A stretch of DNA of 64,000 nt, from the NCBI RefSeq assembly GCF_027594505.1, contig NZ_CP115149.1, forward strand, positions 620,001-684,000, written 5' to 3'. The notes under the pieces are model-generated. The model was not told the DNA's origin and searched no databases. It worked only from the letters and a program-made list of their open reading frames with translations. Origin of the DNA: Tepidiforma flava (GTDB lineage Bacteria > Chloroflexota > Dehalococcoidia > Tepidiformales > Tepidiformaceae). This document shows positions 10,181-17,799 of the stretch, one piece after another; within the stretch, counting starts at the first letter, position 1; the number at the start of each line of letters is the position of its first letter. The translations under genes and the position numbers were made by a program.

Positions 10181-11094
10181 CCCGCTTCGCCCACCAGTTC
10201 GTAGGCCATGGCGAGGTCGGCCCTGCGGCGCTCCGGCGCCGGCCGGTAGCCGGCGTAGACGACGGCGTCGCACTCTTCGAGCAGGCCGCCGGCGAGGCGG
10301 GCGACCCAGCGGTCGGCGCCGGAGGCTTCGAGGCGGGCGCGCAGTTCGGCGGCGGTGAGGGCGGTCGCGGGGATGCCGAAGCGGCGCGTCAGCTCGGCGC
10401 GGACGGTGGCGGCGAGGGCGCGGTAGGCTGCGACGGGGTCGGTCTCGATGGCGGACTCGGCGAGGAGGAGCCCTTCGAGAGCCGGCTCCGCCGGCGGGGG
10501 CGGCGCGGCCGGGCCGGGGGCAGGCGCGCGGCGGCCAACGCGGCGGACGAGGAGGATGGCGAGCGCGGCGAACAGCCCGAGCGCGAAGGCGGCGCCCGCG
10601 GCGATAGCCGGGCGGAGGAGCGGCGATTCTGCGCCCGCGATGGCGACGGGCGGCGCGAGCGGGCTCAGCTCGAGCGGGGCATCGGGGAGGAGGGTCGGGA
10701 GGACACGGAGGGGCACCGGCGCCGGCTCGATCGGCTGCACGTCGGGACCGGCGGTCACGGCGATGGTGGGGCTGAAGGCGATGTCGCCGAGGGCGAAGGG
10801 CGCCACCGTCGCCTCGAGGAGCCACGCGGTTTCGCCGCCGGCGCTGCTGAGCTGACGGGGGGCCTCGAGGCGGACGGGTTCGACGGCGCCCCAGCCGGCG
10901 GTGCCGGGTGCGAACTCGGGCTGCTGACCATCGGGGAGGACGAGGCGGACGGTGAGCCGGAGGTGGTCGCCGATGCGGGCGCTGGAGGGTTCGACGGTGA
11001 CCTCGACGGCGGGGGGCTGCTGCGCGCCGGCTGCGCCCGCACCGAGCGCTGCGGCTGCGAGGAGCGCTGCCGAGAGGAAGACGCGTCGGCTCAT
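10177..11094 (-). CDS. BatD-like exported protein with one TM and C-terminal cytoplasmic domain
   Basis: 305 residues. A signal peptide (about 1-24, ending GAGAAGAQ) precedes an Ig-like beta-rich region with VEVTVEPSSARIGDHLRLTV, typical of oxygen-tolerance BatD proteins. A single membrane helix lies around 165-188, then a Pro/Ala linker and an alpha-helical cytoplasmic end (AYRALAATVRAELTRRFG, LARLEEC-type acid-rich helix). It is shorter than classical BatD. Its position between DUF58 and BatA, with 4-nt overlaps on both sides, supports the call. Confidence 0.68.
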   Translation of the reverse strand: MSRRVFLSAALLAAAALGAGAAGAQQPPAVEVTVEPSSARIGDHLRLTVRLVLPDGQQPEFAPGTAGWGAVEPVRLEAPRQLSSAGGETAWLLEATVAPFALGDIAFSPTIAVTAGPDVQPIEPAPVPLRVLPTLLPDAPLELSPLAPPVAIAGAESPLLRPAIAAGAAFALGLFAALAILLVRRVGRRAPAPGPAAPPPPAEPALEGLLLAESAIETDPVAAYRALAATVRAELTRRFGIPATALTAAELRARLEASGADRWVARLAGGLLEECDAVVYAGYRPAPERRRADLAMAYELVGEAG

Positions 11095-12032
11095 GCGGCG
11101 GCGCCCCGGCGGCGGAAGAAGCGGAGCAGGGCGGGGACGTAGTCGGCGCCGACGTCAGCGCGGATTTCGTCGAGGCCGAGCTGGCCGAACAGGGTTGCGC
11201 GGGCGGCGTCGAGGGCGGCGACGCGCCGGGCGTAGGCCGCGCGCACCGCGGGGTCGGACGTATCGACTTCGACGGCGGCCCCCGTTTCGGCGTCGGCGAG
11301 CGTGACGATGCCGGCCGCGGGCAGCGCTTCGTCGACCGGGTCGCGGACGGTGACGGCGATGAGGTCGTGGCGGCTGGCAGCGGCCCTCAGGCGGGCGGCA
11401 TCGAGCGGTTCGAGGAAATCGGAGATGAGGAAGACGGTGGCGCGGCGGTGCTGGACGCCGACGAGATACTGGAGCGCGGCGGCGATATCGGTGCCGGGGG
11501 CGGCAGGCCGCGCGCGGAGGATTTCGCGGATGACGCGAAGGACGTGGGTGGCGCCGCTGCGGGGGCGGACGTAGCGCTGGGGCTCGCCGGAGAAGAGGAG
11601 GAGGCCGACGCGGTCGCCGTTGCGGATGGCAGCGAGCGCGAGCACGGCGGCGATCTCGGCGGCGAGGGCGGCTTTGGGCTCGGGGCCGGCGCCGGCGAAC
11701 TGGGAGCCGGAGCAATCGACGGCGAAGATGACGGTGAGGTCGCGGTCTTCGCGGTAGCGGCGGATGAACGGCTCGCCGGTGCGGGCGTAGGCGTTCCAGT
11801 CGAGGGCGCGGACGTCGTCGCCGGGGACGTAGGGCCGGAGTTCGTCGAATTCGATGCCGCGGGCGCGGAAGACGGCGTGGTATTCGCCGAGGAAGAGGGT
11901 GTTGACGAGGCGGCGCGCGCGGAGTTCGATGGCGCGGACGCGGGCGAGCAGTTCGGGCGTGAGGCCGTCGGCGGGGCCGGCCGGCGGAGGAGGAGCGGGG
12001 CGGCGGAGCAGGCGCGGGAGACGGAGACGCAT
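11091..12032 (-). CDS. DUF58 domain protein (VWA-related, MoxR-associated)
   Basis: 313 residues. The DUF58 signature covers about residues 49-98: GEYHAVFRARGIEFDELR, then YVPGDDVRALDWNAYART and FIRRYREDRD. A VWA-like core follows with the reduced metal motif DCSGSQ. No membrane segment is evident, unlike many DUF58 proteins. The family always travels with MoxR ATPases and probably serves as the adaptor between ATPase and membrane VWA proteins. It lies 25 nt downstream of moxR and overlaps the BatD-like gene by ATGA. Confidence 0.88.
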   Translation of the reverse strand: MRLRLPRLLRRPAPPPPAGPADGLTPELLARVRAIELRARRLVNTLFLGEYHAVFRARGIEFDELRPYVPGDDVRALDWNAYARTGEPFIRRYREDRDLTVIFAVDCSGSQFAGAGPEPKAALAAEIAAVLALAAIRNGDRVGLLLFSGEPQRYVRPRSGATHVLRVIREILRARPAAPGTDIAAALQYLVGVQHRRATVFLISDFLEPLDAARLRAAASRHDLIAVTVRDPVDEALPAAGIVTLADAETGAAVEVDTSDPAVRAAYARRVAALDAARATLFGQLGLDEIRADVGADYVPALLRFFRRRGAAA

Positions 12033-12057
12033 CAGGCAGCTCCGGGCGCGGGCGGCG

Positions 12058-13047
12058 TCAGGGGACGTCGACCCCTTCGAGGATGCGGTCGATGAGGTCG
12101 TCGGCGGTCAGCTCGCGGGCGTCGGCTTCGTAGGTGGTGATGATGCGGTGGCGGAGGGCCTCGTGGGCGACGGCCTTCACGTCAGCTGGCATGGTGTAGC
12201 CGCGGCCCTCGAGGAAGGCGTGCGCGCGGGCGGCGAGGGCAAGCGCGATGGACGCGCGGGGTGATGCGCCGAAGGCAACGAGCGGCTGGAGGTCGGGCAT
12301 GCGGTAGGCGGCAGGGCGGCGGGTGGCGGCGACGAGCTGCGTGATGTAGTCGCGGATGGCGTCGTCGAGGGCGACTTCGTGGACGGCGGCGCGGGCATCG
12401 AGGATGGCCTGGCGGGAGGCGACGACGCTAACCGCCGGCGGCGAGGGGGCGAGGCTCATTTCGAGCACCTGGCGCTCCTCGGCGCGGGAGGGGTAGTCGA
12501 CGCGGACTTTGAGGAGGAAGCGGTCGAGCTGGGCTTCGGGCAGGGGGTAGGTTCCTTCCTGCTCGATGGGGTTCTGGGTCGCGATGACGAGGAACGGGTC
12601 ATCGAGGGGGAACGTCTGGCCGCCGATGGTGACCTGGCGCTCCTGCATCGCTTCGAGGAGCGCGGACTGGACCTTAGCCGGGGCGCGGTTGATTTCGTCG
12701 GCGAGGACGAAGTTCGCGAAGATGGGGCCCTTGCGGATGGAGAACTGGCCATCCCGGGCGTTGAAGATTTCGGTGCCGATGAGGTCGGCCGGGAGCAGGT
12801 CGGGCGTGAACTGGATGCGGACGGCGTGGAGGTCGAGCGCGCGGGCGAGGGTGGAGACGGTGAGCGACTTGGCGAGGCCGGGCACGCCTTCGACGAGGAT
12901 GTGGCCGCTGCAGAGCAGGCCGATGAGGAGGCGGTCGATGAGGCGGTCCTGGCCGACGATGACGCGGTGGACTTCGGCGCGGACGCGCGCGAGGGTGTCG
13001 GAGGCGAGGGCGGCGGAGGGAGAGAGGGCGGAGGCGCCGGGCGGCAC
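12058..13047 (-). CDS. moxR: MoxR-family AAA+ ATPase
   Basis: 329-residue AAA+ chaperone-type ATPase. Walker A is GVPGLAKS, Walker B is VLADEINRAP, sensor 1 lies in IATQNPIEQEGTYPLPEAQLDRF, the family hallmark, and the C-terminal lid ends with the AHEALRHRI segment. A GTG start (13047) is chosen: it has CCGGAG 6-7 nt upstream and lies about 30 nt after a TACAAT -10 box. First gene of the Bat operon. MoxR proteins help mature VWA-containing complexes; the client here is unknown. Confidence 0.9.
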   Translation of the reverse strand: MPPGASALSPSAALASDTLARVRAEVHRVIVGQDRLIDRLLIGLLCSGHILVEGVPGLAKSLTVSTLARALDLHAVRIQFTPDLLPADLIGTEIFNARDGQFSIRKGPIFANFVLADEINRAPAKVQSALLEAMQERQVTIGGQTFPLDDPFLVIATQNPIEQEGTYPLPEAQLDRFLLKVRVDYPSRAEERQVLEMSLAPSPPAVSVVASRQAILDARAAVHEVALDDAIRDYITQLVAATRRPAAYRMPDLQPLVAFGASPRASIALALAARAHAFLEGRGYTMPADVKAVAHEALRHRIITTYEADARELTADDLIDRILEGVDVP

Positions 13048-13072
13048 GGGTGGCTCCGGGGCAATGAGGTGC

Positions 13073-13085
13073 CCGTATTGTAGGC
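13073..13085 (-). promoter_or_regulatory. -10 region of the MoxR/Bat operon
   Basis: On the minus strand CCTACAATA contains TACAAT about 30 nt before the moxR GTG start. No convincing -35 is visible. The upstream side abuts the heptamer repeats that follow comF. Confidence 0.4.
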
Positions 13086-13119
13086 GCCGGAGAGGTAAAG
13101 CCGGGGGAACCGGGGGAGA

Positions 13120-13196
13120 CGGGAACCGGGAACGGAGAAGCGGGAAGCGGGAAGCGGGAACCGGGAGGCGGGAGGCGGGAACCGGGAGGCGGGGGT
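13120..13196 (-). repeat. heptamer tandem repeats (CGGGARS, + strand) after comF stop
   Basis: Eleven consecutive 7-mers: CGGGAAC twice, GGAGAAG, CGGGAAG twice, CGGGAAC, CGGGAGG twice, CGGGAAC, CGGGAGG and CGGGGGT. They abut the comF stop codon. In the comF transcript they read as a C-rich, G-poor tract with a CCC every 7 nt, which suits Rho loading. A second set lies at 21135-21177. Confidence 0.8.
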
Positions 13197-13906
13197 CAGT
13201 GGTCGATGGGGGAGTCGGGCCGGGCGAGGTCGAGGCTGGCGCGGGTGAAGCTGAAGGCCCAAACTTCGCGGGCGCCGCGGTCGCGGAGGGCGCGGGCGCA
13301 CTCGCGGACGGTGGCGCCGGAAGTGATGACGTCGTCGATGATGCCGATGCGGAGGCCGTCGAGCGGCGGCCCGTCGCAGGCGAAGGCCCCGGCGAGGGCG
13401 GCGGCGCGCTCGGCGGCGGTGCGGCGCACCTGGCTGCCGGTGTGGCGCAGGCGGCGGAGGCGGGCGGGCGCCGGCGGGAGGCCGGCGCGCCGGAGGAGCA
13501 GCTCGGCCTGGTTGAAGCCGCGCTCGCGCTCGCGGCGGCGGTGGAGCGGCACGGCGACCCAGCCATCGACGGGGAGCGCGGCGGCGGCCGCGGCGAGGCG
13601 GTTCGCCATCAGCGGGGCGAGGGCGCGGTAGCGCTCGTATTTCAGCCGGTGGACGAGGGCGCGGGCGGCGCCGGTGTGCTCGTACACGGCGCGGACGCCG
13701 GCGAGTTCGCGCCAGCCGAAGCAGCGGGGGCAGAAGCCCTCGCCGTCCCATGCGGCCGAACAGAAGCCGCAGCGGCCGGGGCCGGTCGCGGGCACGAGGT
13801 CCGCGCCGCAGCGGGCGCAGAGCGGCGTATCGAACGCGCCGCAGCCGGCGCAGCGGAGCGGGAAGAGGAGGTCGGCGGCGCGGGCGATGAGCTGCCGGGG
13901 GCGCAC
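13196..13906 (-). CDS. comF: ComF-family phosphoribosyltransferase-fold protein
   Basis: 236 residues. N-terminal zinc ribbons are CAGC...CARC and CGFC...CPRC (about residues 19-62), followed by a type I phosphoribosyltransferase fold with PRPP motif IGIIDDVITSGAT (about 189-201) and the RGFNQAELL signature. ComF is needed for DNA uptake in naturally competent bacteria (also called GntX in others). Whether this organism is competent cannot be told here. The GTG start lies 7 nt after a TATCCT box, so it is probably leaderless. Confidence 0.85.
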   Translation of the reverse strand: MRPRQLIARAADLLFPLRCAGCGAFDTPLCARCGADLVPATGPGRCGFCSAAWDGEGFCPRCFGWRELAGVRAVYEHTGAARALVHRLKYERYRALAPLMANRLAAAAAALPVDGWVAVPLHRRRERERGFNQAELLLRRAGLPPAPARLRRLRHTGSQVRRTAAERAAALAGAFACDGPPLDGLRIGIIDDVITSGATVRECARALRDRGAREVWAFSFTRASLDLARPDSPIDH

Positions 13907-13913
13907 GCCGGGG

Positions 13914-13919
13914 AGGATA
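13914..13919 (-). promoter_or_regulatory. -10 box, leaderless comF
   Basis: On the minus strand TATCCT (13919-13914) ends 7 nt before the GTG at 13906. Confidence 0.45.
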
Positions 13920-13943
13920 GCAACCCGCGGGGACGGGCGGGGC

Positions 13944-13949
13944 TACAAT
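13944..13949 (+). promoter_or_regulatory. -10 box, leaderless moaD
   Basis: TACAAT ends 7 nt before the ATG at 13957. It overlaps an earlier in-frame ATG (13948), which a transcript from this promoter would not contain. This box decides the moaD start. Confidence 0.55.
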
Positions 13950-13956
13950 GGGAGCG

Positions 13957-14205
13957 ATGGGTACGGTCACGGTGCTGCTGTTCGCCTCGCTCGCGGAGCG
14001 CGCGGGGACGCGGCGGCTGGAGCTGCCGCTGGAGGAGGGCGCGACCGTGGGCGAGGTGCGGGACCGGGTGGTGGCGCAGTTCCCGCAGCTGGCGCCGGCC
14101 GTGCCGACGCTGATGTATGCGCTGGACGAGGAGTACGCGCGGGAGGACGCGCCGGTTCGGCCGGGGAGCACGCTCGCGCTGATCCCGCCGGTCTCGGGAG
14201 GGTAG
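13957..14205 (+). CDS. moaD: MoaD, molybdopterin synthase sulfur-carrier subunit
   Basis: 82-residue ubiquitin-like protein ending in the Gly-Gly tail (PPVSGG) that is thiocarboxylated and gives sulfur to precursor Z (cPMP) in molybdopterin synthesis. The body shows VTVLLFASLAERAG and GSTLALIPPVSGG, typical of the family. The start at 13957 is selected by the adjacent -10 box. moaE follows two bases after the stop, so the two synthase subunits are made together. Confidence 0.92.
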   Translation: MGTVTVLLFASLAERAGTRRLELPLEEGATVGEVRDRVVAQFPQLAPAVPTLMYALDEEYAREDAPVRPGSTLALIPPVSGG

Positions 14206-14207
14206 CG

Positions 14208-14660
14208 ATGCTGATCCGGGTGACGGAGGCGCCGATTTCGGCGGACGAGGGGGCGCGGGCGGTCGCGTCGCCCGCGGCGGGGGCCATCAACGTGTTCCTC
14301 GGCGTGGTGCGGAACACCAACCTCGGGCGCGCGGTCTCGCACCTCGTGTATGACGCGTACCCCTCGATGGCGGAGAAGGAGATGCGGGCGATCGCGGAGG
14401 AGGCGAAGGCGCGGTTCGGGCTGGAGGATTGCGCCATCCTGCACCGGACGGGGCGGCTGGAGATTGGGGAGACGAGCCTCGTGGTGGCGGTGAGCTGCGG
14501 CCACCGGCGGGAGTCGTACGAGGCGGGGCTCTGGGTGGTGAACGAAGTGAAGAAGCGGGTGCCGGTGTGGAAGAAGGAAGTCTGGGAGGACGGGGAGGAG
14601 TGGATCGAAGGGCCGGAATCGCTGGGGATGCAGCAGGCGCCGGCGAGCATGCAGCGATGA
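14208..14660 (+). CDS. moaE: MoaE, molybdopterin synthase catalytic subunit
   Basis: 150-residue large subunit of molybdopterin synthase, which converts cPMP to molybdopterin using MoaD thiocarboxylate. Conserved parts are GAINVFLGVVRN, LVYDAYPSMAEKEM, the catalytic VSCGHRRESYEA, and the Lys-bearing KKRVPVWKKEVWEDG. A GGAGGG Shine-Dalgarno site ends 6 nt before the ATG and sits in the end of moaD. It ends in an ATGA overlap with the NUDIX gene. The window holds no molybdoenzyme. Confidence 0.93.
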   Translation: MLIRVTEAPISADEGARAVASPAAGAINVFLGVVRNTNLGRAVSHLVYDAYPSMAEKEMRAIAEEAKARFGLEDCAILHRTGRLEIGETSLVVAVSCGHRRESYEAGLWVVNEVKKRVPVWKKEVWEDGEEWIEGPESLGMQQAPASMQR

Positions 14661-15202
14661 GCAGCCACCCGCACGCGTTCAGCCGCTACTGCATGCACTG
14701 CGGGCAGCGGCTCACGACGGCGGTCCCGGAGGGGGACACGAAGCGGCGGATGGTGTGCCTCGATTGCGGGTTCATCCACTACCTGAACCCGCGGCCGGTC
14801 GCCGGCGTCATCCCGGTGCGGGAGAGCGGCGAGCTGCTGCTGGTGCGGCGGACGATCGAGCCGCGGGCCGGGACGTGGGTCTTCCCGGGCGGCTACATGG
14901 ACCTCGGCGAGACGGCGGAGGAAGCAGCCATCCGGGAGACGCTGGAGGAGGCGCAGCTGGAGGTGGCGGACCTGCGGCTGGTCGGGGTGTTCACGCGGAC
15001 GGGGCCGGGAATCGTGGTCATCGTCTACGAGGGGCGCGCGCTGGGGGAAGGGGCGCCGGGCCACGAGACGAGCGAGGTGCGCTGGTTCGCCCCGGGGGAG
15101 ATCCCGTGGGAGGAGCTGGCATTCGACAGCACGGAAGCGGCGCTGCGGGCGTGGGCGAACCAGCGGGGGCTGCTCGGCCTGAACGACGTCAATCGAGGCT
15201 GA
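14657..15202 (+). CDS. NUDIX hydrolase with N-terminal zinc ribbon
   Basis: 181 residues. Two CxxC knuckles (CMHC near residue 12, CLDC near 34) resemble the NADH pyrophosphatase zinc ribbon. The Nudix box is GGYMDLGETAEEAAIRETLE followed by EAQLEV; the catalytic REXXEE Glu residues are intact, while the late box Gly is replaced by Gln. It probably cleaves a nucleoside diphosphate derivative such as ADP-ribose or NAD(H). The ATG overlaps the moaE stop. Its 3' end overlaps the convergent gene by 14 nt. Confidence 0.82.
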   Translation: MSSHPHAFSRYCMHCGQRLTTAVPEGDTKRRMVCLDCGFIHYLNPRPVAGVIPVRESGELLLVRRTIEPRAGTWVFPGGYMDLGETAEEAAIRETLEEAQLEVADLRLVGVFTRTGPGIVVIVYEGRALGEGAPGHETSEVRWFAPGEIPWEELAFDSTEAALRAWANQRGLLGLNDVNRG

Positions 15203-15728
15203 GCAGGGGCGCGGTGCTGACGCCGCGGCCGTATTCGAGCGCTGCCGGGCGGACGCCGGGGGGCAGGTCGTAGGCGACCCAGCCCTCGACGGCCTGGCCG
15301 GGCTCGAGGACGCCCTGGCGGAGCGCCGGCTCCTGGTTGGAGAGGGCCCAGGCATAGAGCTGGCCGTCGCTGCCGCGGAGGCGGAGGAGCGCGAAGTTGT
15401 AGCTGGCGCGGGGCTGGAGGCCCTCGACTTGGAGGAGGATGCCGATGCGGCGGTGGCCGGCCTTCACCGGGAAGTTCCCGGGCGGCTCAGGGTCGGCGAT
15501 GTCGATGATGGTGTAGCGGACGCCGTCCATCTCGGCCGAGCGGCCGGCGACGGGGCTGGAGGCCGGCGCGGGGCTGGCGCCGAGCGGGGCGCGGGGATTG
15601 CCGGCATCGGCGACCGGGGGCGTGGTGACGCCGACCCGCTCGCCCTCGCGCTCGGCGAAGGTAAGGACGCCGGCGAGGAAGAGCAGGATGCCCCCGGCGA
15701 GGATGAGCAGGGCGCGGGACCACCTCAC
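15189..15728 (-). CDS. membrane-anchored extracytoplasmic protein of unknown function (DUF4352-like)
   Basis: 179 residues with an N-terminal membrane anchor (about 6-24), an Ala/Pro-rich linker, and a beta-rich C-terminal domain (DGVRYTIIDIADPE, GHRRIGILLQVEG, QAVEGWVAYDLPPGV). The order of strands recalls Telokin-like DUF4352 domains, which often follow anchors in Gram-positive-type bacteria; this is a weak match. The start is GTG, with a TACGAT box ending 6 nt before it. The last four codons overlap the convergent NUDIX gene. Confidence 0.6.
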   Translation of the reverse strand: MRWSRALLILAGGILLFLAGVLTFAEREGERVGVTTPPVADAGNPRAPLGASPAPASSPVAGRSAEMDGVRYTIIDIADPEPPGNFPVKAGHRRIGILLQVEGLQPRASYNFALLRLRGSDGQLYAWALSNQEPALRQGVLEPGQAVEGWVAYDLPPGVRPAALEYGRGVSTAPLLSLD

Positions 15729-15734
15729 GGGCGC

Positions 15735-15740
15735 ATCGTA
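15735..15740 (-). promoter_or_regulatory. -10 box, leaderless
   Basis: On the minus strand TACGAT (15740-15735) ends 6 nt before the GTG at 15728. Confidence 0.5.
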
Positions 15741-15752
15741 GCGGGCGGCCGC

Positions 15753-17156
15753 CTAACGCGGGCGGCGCGGGGAACGGGCCGGGGACGGCCCGGCGGCGGC
15801 CCGGCCGAGGTGGTAATGGGGCGCGATGATGGCGACGACGGCGCCGGCGCGCGGGTCGGCGATGCGGGCGACGATGCGGGGATTCGCGGCCTGCAGCTCC
15901 TCGAGGGAGCGGTCGCTGGTGACGACCGTCGGGAGGCCGCTGACGTGGCGGTAGTTGACGACCTGGTAGAGCTTTTCCTGCGCCCACGGGGTGGCCGCCT
16001 GCGCGCCGAAATCGTCGAGGACGAGGAGGTCGGCGGTGCGAACGCGGTCGAAGAGTTCGTCGTAGGGGAGTTCGCGGCCGGGCATGTAGGAGGCGCGGAG
16101 GTGGTCGAGGAGGTCGGGGACGACGGCGAAGAAGACGGAGCGGCCGCGCTCGAGGGCGCGGTTGGCGATGGCCCCGGCGAGGTGGGTCTTGCCGCAGCCG
16201 TTGGGCCCGACGAAGACGAGCCAGCCCTGCGGGTCGTCGGCGTAGCGGCGGGCTGCCTCGAAGGCGGCTTCGAGGGAGATGCGCTCCTCGTCGCGGAGGC
16301 CGGGGACGCGGGTTTCGAAGGCGGAGAACTGGAACGCCGCGAGCCGGTCGCGGGACATGCCGCCGACTTCGCGGTAGGCGGCATCGCCGGCGCGGCCGAG
16401 GGTGACGACGCGGGCGAGGGCGGGGTCGAGCAGACGGGTGGCGAGCCGCGGGTCAAGAGAGGCGGGCGGCGCGGCGAGGGTGATGACCGTGGGGAGGGCG
16501 AGATTGAAGCGGTGGTTGAGGACCTGGAGGAGCTTCTCGCGGGCCCACGCCGTGCCCGAGGCGCCGTCGAGGTCGTCGAGGATGAGGAGCGGGGCGTTGC
16601 GGACCTGGTCGAAGACGCGGTCGAAGGCGAGGTCGTCGTCGTCGGTGTCGTAGCCGGCGCGGAGGTGGTCGAGGAGGTCGGCGACGACCATGAAGAGGAC
16701 GGGGTGGCCGAGTTCGATGCGGCGGTTGGCGAGGGCGGCGGCGAGGTGGGTCTTGCCGCTGCCGGAAGGGCCGGTGAGGACGAGCCAGCCGCGCGGGTCG
16801 TCGGCGTAGGCGCGGGCGGCAGCGATGGCTTCGGCGAAGGCGGGGTCGCGGCCGCCGCGGCCGGCGGGGTCGAGGGAGGCGAAGGTGAAGCGGGCGAGGG
16901 CGCCGATGTTGCTGAGGCGGGTGAGGCGTTCGCGGCGCTGGTCTTCGCGCTCGCGGAGGACGCACTCGCACGGTTCGGCGCGGCCGAAGCGGGGGTGGTC
17001 GACGGGGTAGGGGCGGCGGACGAAGCCGGCGCCGCGGCAGATGGGGCAGGCCGCGGCCTCGTCCGGGTCGTCAGCGGTAGCGGGCGATGTGCCCGAGGGA
17101 GCCTCCGAGGTAGCGGCGTTTCGCATCTTCGAGAGCATCTCGTCCAGGCGTTTCAT
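15753..17156 (-). CDS. tandem double-AAA+ DnaC/DnaI-like helicase-loader ATPase
   Basis: 467 residues. An N-terminal segment holds Cys 37, 40, 63 and 65, a likely zinc site as in primosomal loaders. Two complete DnaC/IstB-type AAA+ modules follow: the first with Walker A GPSGSGKT (129-136) and Walker B LLILDDLDG, the second with GPNGCGKT (317-324) and LLVLDDFGA. Each has an Arg-bearing late motif (DPRLATRLLD; NPRIVARIAD). Known loaders carry one module, so this looks like an internal duplication. The start has GGAGG 9 nt upstream and lies inside the dnaD-like gene, an 86-nt overlap. Its place after dnaB and dnaD argues for helicase loading. Confidence 0.85.
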   Translation of the reverse strand: MKRLDEMLSKMRNAATSEAPSGTSPATADDPDEAAACPICRGAGFVRRPYPVDHPRFGRAEPCECVLREREDQRRERLTRLSNIGALARFTFASLDPAGRGGRDPAFAEAIAAARAYADDPRGWLVLTGPSGSGKTHLAAALANRRIELGHPVLFMVVADLLDHLRAGYDTDDDDLAFDRVFDQVRNAPLLILDDLDGASGTAWAREKLLQVLNHRFNLALPTVITLAAPPASLDPRLATRLLDPALARVVTLGRAGDAAYREVGGMSRDRLAAFQFSAFETRVPGLRDEERISLEAAFEAARRYADDPQGWLVFVGPNGCGKTHLAGAIANRALERGRSVFFAVVPDLLDHLRASYMPGRELPYDELFDRVRTADLLVLDDFGAQAATPWAQEKLYQVVNYRHVSGLPTVVTSDRSLEELQAANPRIVARIADPRAGAVVAIIAPHYHLGRAAAGPSPARSPRRPR

Positions 17157-17799
17157 CGGGGCGGCCCTCCAGTGCCCAGTTCTCGAGCATGCGCTGGATA
17201 TAGCGCCAGTTGCGGACGTTCAGTTCGGCGGCCTCGCGGAAGGCCGCTTCGATCCATTCGGGCGGGTAGACGGATTCGGCCTCGGCGAGCTTTTCGGCGA
17301 TGAGCGGGGTGATGGTGCCGATGTGCTCTTCGTAGAGGCGGAAGATGCCGGGGCGCTCTTCGGGCGCGCGGAGCGGCGCGATCGCGGCGCCGGGCGTGAG
17401 TTCGAGGCGGCCGGCGCGGGCGCGGGCGATGGCGCGCCGGGAAGCGGGGTTGTTGACGAAGTAAAAGGTCTCGGCGCCGGCGGCGGTGCGGGCTTCGAGG
17501 GCGAGCAGGGCGCGGAGCTGGAGGCAGCGGTGGAGGCCCGCCTCGAGGCCGGCGCGGCCGCCGGCGAGGGTTTCGAAGCTGAGGCGGGCGGGCTCGTGCT
17601 CCCAGATGGCCTCGGCGGTGACGCAGCGCGGCTCGGCGGGGAGCTCCTGCACGAGCCGGGCGGCCCAGAGGAAGGCGAGGAGGTCGCCGGGGGCGGTCAG
17701 CTTCGGCAGGACCGCCGTGAAGAAGAGGTTGGGGATGGCGGTCGCTTTGCCGATGCCGGGGAAGCCGTCGAACGCGGCGCGGTCAGCTGGCGACGTCAT
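17071..17799 (-). CDS. DnaD-domain primosomal protein
   Basis: 242 residues. The C-terminal half is the DnaD/DnaB-like domain: FRLYEEHIGTITPLIAEKL, then YPPEWIEAAFREAAELN and the hallmark NVRNWRYIQRMLENW. The N-terminal half resembles a winged-helix region (about 20-120), as in Bacillus DnaD, which remodels origin DNA and recruits the helicase loader. It overlaps dnaB by 17 nt at its start and the loader gene by 86 nt at its end, so the three are one operon. Confidence 0.82.
   Translation of the reverse strand: MTSPADRAAFDGFPGIGKATAIPNLFFTAVLPKLTAPGDLLAFLWAARLVQELPAEPRCVTAEAIWEHEPARLSFETLAGGRAGLEAGLHRCLQLRALLALEARTAAGAETFYFVNNPASRRAIARARAGRLELTPGAAIAPLRAPEERPGIFRLYEEHIGTITPLIAEKLAEAESVYPPEWIEAAFREAAELNVRNWRYIQRMLENWALEGRPDETPGRDALEDAKRRYLGGSLGHIARYR

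Noticed and set aside
13120-13196. CRISPR-like repeats
   Set aside because: Units are 7 nt with no spacers, so not a CRISPR array.
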